Source: Coxiellaceae bacterium (GTDB lineage Bacteria; Pseudomonadota; Gammaproteobacteria; UBA9339). From it: a stretch of 6,016 bases of DNA. Of the stretch, positions 1-6,016 are shown piece by piece (within the stretch, counting starts at the first letter, position 1; each line of letters starts with the position of its first letter). Location of the stretch: positions 4,797-10,812 of the forward strand of contig PLMI01000073.1 of NCBI GenBank assembly GCA_003142435.1, written 5' to 3'. Made by a program: the position numbers and the translations under genes. The notes beneath the pieces are model-generated. The model was not told where the DNA came from. It did not search any database and was given only the letters and a program-made list of their open reading frames with translations.

Positions 1-798
1 GAAAATGGCGAGGGGTTTATAAAAATTATCGGTGAAGTTGGCACAGGAAAAACTTTGCTTTGTAGAAAACTGCTATCCATTTTTGAAGTGGATGCAAATT
101 ACGCAACCGCATATGTAGTTAATCCCAATTTAGACAGTTATGGTTTATACGAAGCTCTTGCAAATGAACTAGGCGTGGAGACCAAAACAAAAAAAACCAA
201 GCAAAATGAATTACTCGGCATATTAAATGAAAGGCTTCTTGAACTTTACAAACAAAATAAAAAAGTAGTGGTTTTTATTGATGAAGCACAAGTAATACCG
301 TTCAAAACCTTGGAATCACTCAGACTTTTAAGTAATTTAGAAACAGAATCAACTAAATTACTGCAAATGGTTTTATTCGGACAACCAGAATTAAACCAAA
401 GATTGGCAAAAGATGAGTTGCGCCAACTAAACCAGCGCATAGCTTTCTCCTACAACCTAAGACCGCTAAAGCGAAGCGAACTAGATGAGTACATTCGTCA
501 TCGGTTAAAAGTCGCAGGTTATAATAGTTATAGCAGCCTGTTCACTAAAAAGGCGTGCGATTTGCTGTTCCGTGCCAGCAGAGGAATTCCAAGGCTAATA
601 AATATTCTTTGCCATAAATCGTTGCTTGCAACGTATGGCTATAACTATAAAAAAGTAAATTTCAAATCAATGTTGCTTGCGGTAAAAGATACAGAAAGCG
701 CCTATTCTGCCTTAAAGAAAAATGTTTATTACCTTCTTTTGTTGGCCGTTTTGGTATTGGAAATAGCTGTTATATTCTTTGCTTTGAGGATAGCTTAA
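1..798 (+). CDS. mshM: MshM-like AAA ATPase of the MSH pilus locus (5'-partial, ExeA/GspA family)
   Basis: This is the C-terminal 265 residues of an ExeA/MshM-type AAA ATPase. The frame is open from base 1, so the gene begins outside the window. The Walker A motif GEVGTGKT is at window residues 11-18 (bases 31-54), directly before the first in-frame TTG at 55, which is therefore not the true start. Walker B is VVVFIDEAQ (D94-E95). The family-typical LNQRI and GIPRLINILCHKSLL segments follow, the latter probably being sensor 2. From the usual distance of Walker A to the N-terminus in this family, I infer that about 35-40 residues are missing. A hydrophobic segment at about residues 244-263 ends the protein, with no room for the periplasmic peptidoglycan-binding domain found in ExeA. 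MshM is an accessory factor in MSH pilus biogenesis and its exact role is unclear. It overlaps mshN by one base (TAATG). Family assignment is firm; the name mshM rests on the neighbours. Confidence 0.88.
   Translation, partial: ENGEGFIKIIGEVGTGKTLLCRKLLSIFEVDANYATAYVVNPNLDSYGLYEALANELGVETKTKKTKQNELLGILNERLLELYKQNKKVVVFIDEAQVIPFKTLESLRLLSNLETESTKLLQMVLFGQPELNQRLAKDELRQLNQRIAFSYNLRPLKRSELDEYIRHRLKVAGYNSYSSLFTKKACDLLFRASRGIPRLINILCHKSLLATYGYNYKKVNFKSMLLAVKDTESAYSALKKNVYYLLLLAVLVLEIAVIFFALRIA
786..790 (+). promoter_or_regulatory. Ribosome binding site of the mshN-like gene
   Basis: GAGGA lies seven bases before the ATG at 798, inside the last codons of mshM. It supports the TAATG overlap start and suggests translational coupling between the two genes. 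Confidence 0.6.
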
Positions 799-2063
799 TG
801 AGCTTGATAAACAAAGTATTGAAACAAATTGAAAATGCATATAAAGAAAAAACAAACAAAGAGGATATAGAAAAAATTAACTTTTTTTCGCCGCCGCTCA
901 ACGGCGGCCGTAATAAAATTACCTTACTTATTTTTTTGCTTATCGTGTTTTTTGTTTTAGTTCTAATAATGTCAATCAATAAATGTACAAAAACAAACAA
1001 AACGGAGGGGCAACCAGCTGCTCAGCAAAAAGCGGCTGTTCAGGCTAAAAAAGTAACCTTAAAAGCAGTTCCTGCCGTTTCTTCCGGAGCTATGGCTTCG
1101 CAGCAAATGGCTCTAACATTGCCTGTTGAGTTAAACAATATAAGTGTTAACGTTACAAATGATAAAACAACTTTAACCCTGGCCTTAAACCAACTTACTT
1201 TATATTATTTAGAACATGACGATACGCAAAAGCACTTAACTCTTACTTTAAATAATACTCAATTAAAAATCAAAAATAATATTAACTTAGAGCACACAGC
1301 TATAAAATCAATAACTACCAAGCAATTCAATAATAAAGCACTTTTATACATTGAAGTATTGCCGGAAACTCAAGTGATAGGCTTGCAATTTAATTCTATC
1401 CAGCCATCACCTACCCCGTCATCACAGTTACAATTGGTCCTTTTGAACTCCAGCACTCCTCAAGGAAAAATAAATAAAATTGCTTCAATATTATCTCCAG
1501 AGCAAATTGCTGCACAAAAATACCAACACGCTTTGAATTTCATAGCTAATAATGATACAGACTCCGCAATAAAAGAGTTGTCGTTGGGGTTAAAAAGCGA
1601 TCCAAATAATAAAAAAATTAGAGAGACGCTAGCTACTGTACTAATAACCAATGACCAACTAGATGAGGCGAATGATATCTTGACTAAAGGATTACAATTT
1701 AGCCCCTATTATCCGAAATTTGCTGAACTACAAGCTTATATTTGCATTCAGAAAGGACGTACTAATGAAGCGATAAACATTTTAGAGCAAAATTCCCCAG
1801 ATATATCAACAAATGTAAAATATTACGCATTACTAGCAAATCTATACCAGCGAAAGCAAGAATACATACAAGCAGCAAGAATCTATGATCAGCTGACGCA
1901 TATTGAACCAAACAATGGTATGTGGTGGATAGGATTAGGCATAGCCTTAGAGGGAACTAATAAAAAAAATGCCGCTTTAGAAGCATTTCAATCAGCCGAA
2001 TATACAAACAATTTATCTCCTGAGTTGCGGAGCTTTGTTGAGGAGAAGATAAAATCCAGGTGA
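798..2063 (+). CDS. mshN: MshN-like membrane-anchored TPR protein
   Basis: This 421-residue, single-pass inner-membrane protein matches the MshN layout. It opens with MSLINKVLKQIE, close to the short N-terminal motif of MshN-type proteins. A cytoplasmic stretch follows, then one membrane segment at about residues 41-60 and an Ala/Gln/Lys/Thr-rich linker to about 110. A beta-rich region spans about 110-217, and a TPR array runs from about 238 to 405 with recognisable A-Y and D-P positions. The array includes the WWIGLGIALE stretch at about 376-385, which fits MshN-type proteins. The TPR part would be periplasmic, where it probably contacts other assembly proteins. The start is fixed by the one-base overlap with mshM and by GAGGA seven bases upstream. 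The stop overlaps the GTG proposed for mshE. A very GC-rich hairpin sequence lies at 890-908, just before the membrane segment. The name depends on synteny plus architecture; sequence conservation in this family is low. Confidence 0.82.
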   Translation: MSLINKVLKQIENAYKEKTNKEDIEKINFFSPPLNGGRNKITLLIFLLIVFFVLVLIMSINKCTKTNKTEGQPAAQQKAAVQAKKVTLKAVPAVSSGAMASQQMALTLPVELNNISVNVTNDKTTLTLALNQLTLYYLEHDDTQKHLTLTLNNTQLKIKNNINLEHTAIKSITTKQFNNKALLYIEVLPETQVIGLQFNSIQPSPTPSSQLQLVLLNSSTPQGKINKIASILSPEQIAAQKYQHALNFIANNDTDSAIKELSLGLKSDPNNKKIRETLATVLITNDQLDEANDILTKGLQFSPYYPKFAELQAYICIQKGRTNEAINILEQNSPDISTNVKYYALLANLYQRKQEYIQAARIYDQLTHIEPNNGMWWIGLGIALEGTNKKNAALEAFQSAEYTNNLSPELRSFVEEKIKSR

Positions 2064-3769
2064 TAAAAATGGAAAAAATTCCTCTAGGCAAAATTTTACT
2101 TAAAGCAAACATCATTGATCAAAAACAATTGGATTATGCTTTAGCAAAACAAAAACAATCGGGAATAAAATTAGGACAAATATTAATTGAAGAAAAGCTT
2201 GCTGATGAGAAAGCTGTTTATGAGTCCTTAGCCAAACAACTAAACATCCCTTTTATAGACCTAGCCCATTACGATTTAGATTACACTCTTACCAAAAAAC
2301 TTCAGGAAAGTTATGCTCGTCGCTATCAAGCTATATTGCTTGAAGAAGATACAAAGGGAAACTATTTTTTAGTTGGCATGATCGACCCGCAAGATATTTT
2401 TGCCATTGACGAATTACAGCACGCCTTAAGTAAAAAAGTAAAACCTGCTTTAATAACAGAAAGAGACTTGGCCCACATTATTGATCTTATTTACCGCCGT
2501 GATACGGATATCAAGAAATTAGCTGGAGACCTATTAACTGAATTACAAACAAGCGCAACTCAGCTTGGCGAAGAAGTAGCTATAAAACAGGCTGACACAT
2601 CAATTGCAAAGCTTATTGATTCTTTATTTGAGGATGCTATACAAGTTAACGCTTCCGATATTCACATAGAACCAACTGAAACTTTTTTGCGCATTAGATT
2701 AAGAGTTGATGGCTTACTGCAAGAGCAGATAATTCCTACGAAAGAAAAATACATAGCCAATGCTATAAGCCAAAAATTAAAATTGCTGGCAAATTTAAAT
2801 ATTTCAGAGAGAAGACTACCTCAGGATGGAAGTTTTAACGTAAAAATTAGAGGTATGAACATTGACGTGCGCCTATCCACTATGCCATTACAATTTGGCG
2901 AATCAATTGTAATGAGATTGCTGAACCAATCAGCGAATCTATTACACTTGTCAGCTCTTGGCATGCCTACAGATATGATTTCACGTTTTAGCGAGTTAAT
3001 AAAACTTCCCCGAGGCATCATTCTGGTCACAGGGCCAACGGGAAGCGGAAAAACCACAACTCTATATGGTGCCTTATCGGAAATCAATGATGTAGCAAAA
3101 AACATCATAACTATTGAAGACCCAATTGAGTATAGAATAGACCGCTTGAATCAAGTTCAAGTTAATAGCGCATTAGGCCTTACTTTTGCGAGAATTTTAC
3201 GGGCATCTTTACGCCAAGACCCAAATGTAATATTGGTAGGTGAACTAAGAGACCAGGAAACTGCTTCAATTGCCCTAAGGGCTGCGCTGACGGGACATTT
3301 AGTTTTTGCTACATTACATACAAATGATGCCGTCAGTACAATTATTCGCCTAGTTGACATAGGAGTAGAGAATTACTTGGTCGCAGCAACAGTTCGTGCT
3401 GCTTTAGCACAACGTCTTGTTCGGCGAATATGCGATAGCTGCACGGAAGACTACTCACCTACTCCGCGTGAGACAATATTTTTATCTTCTATTTTAGGCA
3501 ATAAAATAAACGATATCAAACCCAGGCGCGGCAAGGGTTGTACAAATTGTAATTTCTCAGGATACAAAGGCCGCACTGGAGTTTACGAACTCTTAGAGTT
3601 CGAGCCAAATATGCTGGAAGCTTTACGGCGTAATGATACTGATTCCTTTTACAAAATAGTTAGCCAATCTAGGAAAACAAAAAATTTATTGGAAAATGCT
3701 TTAGATTTGGCAGCCCAAGGCATTACAACAATTGAGGAAGTTATTCGAGTTGCTGGAGAAATTGTATAA
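2060..3769 (+). CDS. mshE: MshE-like pilus assembly ATPase (GspE/PilB family)
   Basis: This 569-residue cytoplasmic hexameric ATPase would power pilus extension. Residues 8-60 carry two tandem 24-residue MshEN c-di-GMP-binding motifs with a 5-residue spacer (L9-G10, L13, I19, L24, L28, Q31; then L38-G39, L42, L57, Q60). The rest of the GspE N-domain reaches to about 150. The catalytic core has Walker A GPTGSGKTT (325-333, K331), the Asp box IITIEDPIEYR (from 350, E353/D354), Walker B ILVGELRD (G394-E395) and the His box GHLVFATLHTNDA (412-424). A tetracysteine zinc site is formed by C458, C461, C494 and C497. Length is normal and every core motif is intact. The GTG start at 2060 overlaps the mshN stop and has AGGAGAAG upstream. 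An ATG at 2069, three codons in, with AGG at 2058-2060, is equally plausible. PilB is the main alternative name; the neighbours favour MshE. Confidence 0.93.
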   Translation: MIKMEKIPLGKILLKANIIDQKQLDYALAKQKQSGIKLGQILIEEKLADEKAVYESLAKQLNIPFIDLAHYDLDYTLTKKLQESYARRYQAILLEEDTKGNYFLVGMIDPQDIFAIDELQHALSKKVKPALITERDLAHIIDLIYRRDTDIKKLAGDLLTELQTSATQLGEEVAIKQADTSIAKLIDSLFEDAIQVNASDIHIEPTETFLRIRLRVDGLLQEQIIPTKEKYIANAISQKLKLLANLNISERRLPQDGSFNVKIRGMNIDVRLSTMPLQFGESIVMRLLNQSANLLHLSALGMPTDMISRFSELIKLPRGIILVTGPTGSGKTTTLYGALSEINDVAKNIITIEDPIEYRIDRLNQVQVNSALGLTFARILRASLRQDPNVILVGELRDQETASIALRAALTGHLVFATLHTNDAVSTIIRLVDIGVENYLVAATVRAALAQRLVRRICDSCTEDYSPTPRETIFLSSILGNKINDIKPRRGKGCTNCNFSGYKGRTGVYELLEFEPNMLEALRRNDTDSFYKIVSQSRKTKNLLENALDLAAQGITTIEEVIRVAGEIV

Positions 3770-3771
3770 CT

Positions 3772-4992
3772 ATGAAAAACTTTTATTATCAAGGGCGCGA
3801 CATAAAAGGCCAAAAAATTTCAGGATACCTTGAAGCAAGCAATATTTCAGATGTTGTAAATTACTTAAAAATCCGCAATATTACGCCATTAAATATAGAA
3901 CCGGTTAAATACAAAATTAACTTGCGTAAAATCCTAACAAAGATAACAACAGGAAAAGTTAACCAAACAGATTTAATGTCATTTTGTAGGCAGATATCTA
4001 CTTTAATAGCTGCAGGGGTTCCGGTAATTGAAGCTCTAAAACAGTTGGCACTTTCATCACCATCAAAAAAATTAGGCATTGCACTCAACGAAATAGCTAA
4101 AGAAATTGTTGCAGGAAAATCACTGCACCTTGCCATGTCTAATTACCCTAACATTTTTTCACCCATATTTTTGAGCATTGTTGATGTAGGTGAAAATACG
4201 GGCAGGCTTAACGAGACTTTTAAACAATTATCTAGCTATATTGAAATTTCGATAACCAATCACAGAAGATTAATGACAACAACACGCTATCCATTGATAG
4301 TTATGATTGCCATCACAATAGCAATGTTGTTTATGAATGTCTTAGTGATCCCTAAATTTAGTGATTTATTTTCACGATATGGCGCGCAATTACCATTACC
4401 AACAAAAATCTTAATATCATCATCAAATTTTGTACTTAGTTACTGGCCGTTCTTATTAATAACATTTATTGCGCTTATCATTGCAACTCCATATATCTTA
4501 AGAATCCCCAAAATAAGGTTTTATTACGACAAATATAAATTAAAAATACCGGTATTTGGAAATATTCAGGTGCGAATTATTCTCGCACAATTCACCTGGA
4601 CATTAAGTTTGGTGTTAAGCTCAGGATTGCCAATAATAAAAGGCATGAAACTTGCATCAAAAGCTTCTGGTAATACTTTTTTCGCTAAAAAAATAGCGGC
4701 AATAGGAGACAGCATAGAGGGCGGCGCGAATTTTTATCAAGCTGCTACGTCAAGCAATTTATTCCCTTTAACGGTATTACAGATGATAGCTATTGGCGAA
4801 GAAACGGGGCAATTAGATCAATTACTAAACGACATTTCACAATATTACGATAAGGAAATTGATTACGATATAAGGACGATTAATGACGTTGTTGAACCTA
4901 TGCTTCTAGTATTGGTTGGCGGCATGGTCCTTTTGCTTGCCTTAGGCATTTATTTGCCGATGTGGGACTTAATTAAAGTGGCAAAGTTTTAA
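3772..4992 (+). CDS. mshG: MshG-like inner-membrane platform protein (PilC/GspF family)
   Basis: This 406-residue polytopic inner-membrane protein is the platform on which the assembly ATPase acts to add pilins. The start MKNFYYQGRDIKGQKISGYL is the classic PilC/GspF N-terminus. Two T2SSF domains lie at about 68-195 and 271-397, and the duplication is visible as matching GENTG (140-144) and GEETG (342-346) motifs. Membrane segments are at about 173-194, 220-243 and 376-396, with LPMWDL just after the last as is usual in the family. Length and domain order are normal and nothing is broken. The gene starts 2 bp after the mshE stop, with GGAG at 3755-3758 upstream, so it is almost certainly cotranscribed with mshE. 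PilC is the alternative name; synteny favours MshG. It is the last msh gene in view. Confidence 0.92.
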   Translation: MKNFYYQGRDIKGQKISGYLEASNISDVVNYLKIRNITPLNIEPVKYKINLRKILTKITTGKVNQTDLMSFCRQISTLIAAGVPVIEALKQLALSSPSKKLGIALNEIAKEIVAGKSLHLAMSNYPNIFSPIFLSIVDVGENTGRLNETFKQLSSYIEISITNHRRLMTTTRYPLIVMIAITIAMLFMNVLVIPKFSDLFSRYGAQLPLPTKILISSSNFVLSYWPFLLITFIALIIATPYILRIPKIRFYYDKYKLKIPVFGNIQVRIILAQFTWTLSLVLSSGLPIIKGMKLASKASGNTFFAKKIAAIGDSIEGGANFYQAATSSNLFPLTVLQMIAIGEETGQLDQLLNDISQYYDKEIDYDIRTINDVVEPMLLVLVGGMVLLLALGIYLPMWDLIKVAKF

Positions 4993-5007
4993 GTCATCCT
5001 CATCCTT

Positions 5008-5030
5008 TTAGGCTGTCCCTAATATTTTTT
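5008..5030 (+). terminator. Weak intrinsic terminator-like hairpin after mshG
   Basis: TTAGG (5008-5012), a five-base loop and CCTAA (5018-5022) form a short stem, followed one TA step later by six Ts (5025-5030). It begins 16 bases after the mshG stop. A second small inverted repeat, AAGAA (5031-5035) with TTCTT (5041-5045), runs into more Ts. Placement fits the end of the msh transcript, but a 5-bp AT-rich stem is weak and read-through is likely. Confidence 0.4.
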
Positions 5031-5058
5031 AAGAAAATTATTCTTTTTGTGCAACTAT

Positions 5059-5085
5059 TTGCATCATCCAAAAATCTGGTATAAT
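5059..5085 (+). promoter_or_regulatory. Extended -10 sigma-70 type promoter for the hyfB-like gene
   Basis: TATAAT at 5080-5085 is a perfect -10 box. It is preceded by TG-G at 5077-5079, giving an extended -10. No good -35 is present: TTGCAT at 5059-5064 (15-bp spacing) or TTTGCA at 5058-5063 (16-bp spacing) are poor matches, as is common for extended -10 promoters. Transcription would begin near 5092, giving a leader of about 200 bases before the ATG at 5292. Motif quality and the position after the msh operon support it; activity is inferred. Confidence 0.6.
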
Positions 5086-5138
5086 AAGCTCTCAATTTAG
5101 GCCCAAAGGTGTTTTTTTACGTAAAAGCTCAGTTTCAA

Positions 5139-5285
5139 TAGACTTCCTTCAAAACCAAGTATTTTGTCTTAATACAAGGCGCACGTGAAGTGAGCGAGCG
5201 GAGTTTATATTTACATAAATGAGCATCGCGAATGAACGTGCAACACAGTAGTAAGACAAAAGACGAAGGTTTTTAAAGAAGTCTA
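5139..5285. repeat. 147-bp imperfect palindrome with terminal inverted repeats, MITE-like
   Basis: The ends are inverted repeats. TAGACTTC (5139-5146) pairs exactly with GAAGTCTA (5278-5285). After one mismatch TT (5148-5149) pairs with AA, and AAAACC (5151-5156) pairs with GGTTTT (5268-5273). An inner arm TTTTGTCTTA (5162-5171) is perfectly complementary to TAAGACAAAA (5252-5261). A third arm GCACGT (5181-5186) matches ACGTGC (5236-5241). A looser GCGAGC-type pairing closes the centre. TA at both ends could be a TA target duplication, as made by IS630/Tc1-mariner transposases. I see no reading frame in it, so if mobile it is non-autonomous. It fills about half of the mshG-hyfB spacer. The family is not identified, and other copies in the genome cannot be seen from here. 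Confidence 0.7.
5275..5281 (+). promoter_or_regulatory. Likely ribosome binding site of the hyfB-like gene, inside the palindrome's right arm
   Basis: AAAGAAG ends ten bases before the ATG at 5292 and is the only purine-rich Shine-Dalgarno-like stretch in range. It is a weak match to GGAGG. An in-frame TAA at 5274-5276 rules out any earlier start. The site lies within the terminal repeat of the palindromic element and is complementary to its left arm. Confidence 0.45.
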
Positions 5286-5291
5286 ATAAAA

Positions 5292-6016
5292 ATGTTATTA
5301 ATAATTATCTCATTAAGTTTGGCGTTGTTAGCAAGTACAAGTGCCCTGATTACAAAAAAAAATAAAGCCATAACCTTGCTAAATTCCTTGTTTTTGGCTT
5401 CCTCAGGCGTTAGCGCAACTTTGGTAAGCGTACTTACCATTTTAAACAAAAATGCCATTTTTTTTACACTGCCATTTGGAATAAATAATTGGTCTTGGCA
5501 TTTTCATTTCGATGCCCTTTCTAGTTTCTTTTTCGCAATTCTAGGAATAATAACCTTTGTTATTTCTATTTATGCTCCTTCTTATCTACGTCAATATCAA
5601 AAAAATAGTTCCTTAAAGTTAGTAACTTTTTTCACTGGACTGTTCATTTTTAGCATGTATCTAGTTCTTATTGCTAATGACATTTTCACCTTCATGTTTT
5701 CCTGGGAACTTATGTCTATTAGTAGTTATTTTCTAGTTATAGAAAATCATCAACACACAGCCAACCGCAAAGCTGCGTTTATTTATTTGCTAATGGCACA
5801 TTTAAGCGGTCTGCTAATTCTTTCAGGTTTTTCTGTACTGGCTAAATTTTCCAACAATTACATTTTCACTTATTTTGCCAATGCTAACATTCCGGCTGCA
5901 TTTGCAAGCATTGCCTTTGTTTTTGCGCTCTTAGGCTTTGGCACCAAAGCAGGCATTGTTCCATTTCATGTCTGGTTGCCAAAAGCTCATCCAGTAGCCC
6001 CTTCGCATATATCTGC
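5292..6016 (+). CDS. hyfB: HyfB-like proton-translocating membrane subunit (NuoL/NuoM family, 3'-partial)
   Basis: The frame is open from the ATG at 5292 to the window edge, giving 241 residues of an expected 480-670. The protein is strongly hydrophobic, with segments at about 1-20, 27-50, 75-95, 109-128, 130-150, 161-185 and 200-222. Proton-channel residues of the antiporter-like subunits are visible: the Glu in FSWELMS (E139) and the Lys in FGTKAG (K219). The signature GIVPFHVWLPKAHPVAPSHIS (from 221) is typical of hydrogenase-4 component B and formate-hydrogenlyase HycC-type subunits. These sit in the inner membrane and couple electron transfer, or another driver, to proton or sodium movement. 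The start is fixed by an in-frame TAA at 5274-5276. The gene has its own promoter and is unrelated to pili. NuoL, NuoM, MrpD and HyfF are alternatives; the motif wording and short N-terminus favour HyfB. Whether hydrogenase subunits follow cannot be seen. Confidence 0.85.
   Translation, partial: MLLIIISLSLALLASTSALITKKNKAITLLNSLFLASSGVSATLVSVLTILNKNAIFFTLPFGINNWSWHFHFDALSSFFFAILGIITFVISIYAPSYLRQYQKNSSLKLVTFFTGLFIFSMYLVLIANDIFTFMFSWELMSISSYFLVIENHQHTANRKAAFIYLLMAHLSGLLILSGFSVLAKFSNNYIFTYFANANIPAAFASIAFVFALLGFGTKAGIVPFHVWLPKAHPVAPSHIS

Noticed and set aside
55..57. TTG at 55 as the start of the first ATPase
   Set aside because: The frame is open to base 1 and encodes the Walker A motif directly upstream, so the gene must start before the window.
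770..1000. 76-residue minus-strand frame containing RPPLSGGEKK
   Set aside because: The PPLSGG resemblance to the plus-strand PPLNGG comes from the GC palindrome being read on both strands; this is a shadow of mshN.
2821..3108. 95-residue open frame on the minus strand within mshE
   Set aside because: It lies wholly opposite the Walker A region of an intact, conserved gene and shows no domain of its own.
5139..5285. Palindrome as a CRISPR repeat or as a terminator
   Set aside because: There is no repeated unit with spacers, and the stem is not followed by a T run (AATAAAAA follows).
4993..5291. Hidden small gene or tRNA in the mshG-hyfB spacer
   Set aside because: No start with a ribosome site and a useful frame was found, and no tRNA-like fold was recognised; promoter, hairpins and palindrome account for the visible structure.
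5273..5458. 61-residue open frame on the minus strand at the start of the hyfB-like gene
   Set aside because: It is antisense to a clearly conserved membrane protein and runs into the palindrome; no ribosome site or family signal was seen.

Overview
The window carries the inner-membrane motor part of an MSH-type (mannose-sensitive haemagglutinin-like) type IV pilus locus. A roughly 300-bp spacer separates it from the start of an unrelated proton-pumping membrane subunit. The DNA is visibly AT-rich and densely coded. The gene order (MshM-like AAA ATPase, MshN-like TPR protein, MshE-like assembly ATPase, MshG-like platform protein) matches the mshM-N-E-G order of Vibrio, Shewanella and other Gammaproteobacteria. 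A low-GC, possibly host-associated gammaproteobacterium is therefore the most likely source. This rests on synteny only, and other proteobacteria with msh-like clusters cannot be excluded.

Layout: bases 1-798 are the 3' part of mshM, whose start lies outside the window; its Walker A motif is at 31-54. It overlaps mshN (798-2063) by one base. mshN overlaps or closely abuts mshE (2060-3769), and mshE is followed after 2 bp by mshG (3772-4992). The coupling suggests one polycistronic message. The pilin-side genes that normally follow mshG (mshF, mshB, mshA and so on) are absent here. Instead a weak terminator-like hairpin is followed by a strong extended -10 promoter and a 147-bp imperfect palindrome. 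The last gene (5292 to the window end) is a HyfB/NuoL/M-family subunit, 5'-complete but cut off by the window edge.

How the genes work together: MshE would hydrolyse ATP to drive pilus extension, probably under c-di-GMP control through its N-terminal MshEN motifs. MshG is the membrane platform that passes this motion to the pilins. MshN and MshM are accessory inner-membrane proteins, thought to help assembly across the periplasm and peptidoglycan. The HyfB-like protein belongs to a separate, energy-conserving membrane complex and has its own promoter.

The most interesting structure is the palindromic element at 5139-5285. It has terminal inverted repeats and TA at both ends, like a MITE (a non-autonomous mobile element). 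It sits inside the leader of the hyfB-like gene, so that its right arm appears to provide the ribosome binding site. No new multi-gene system was recognised.
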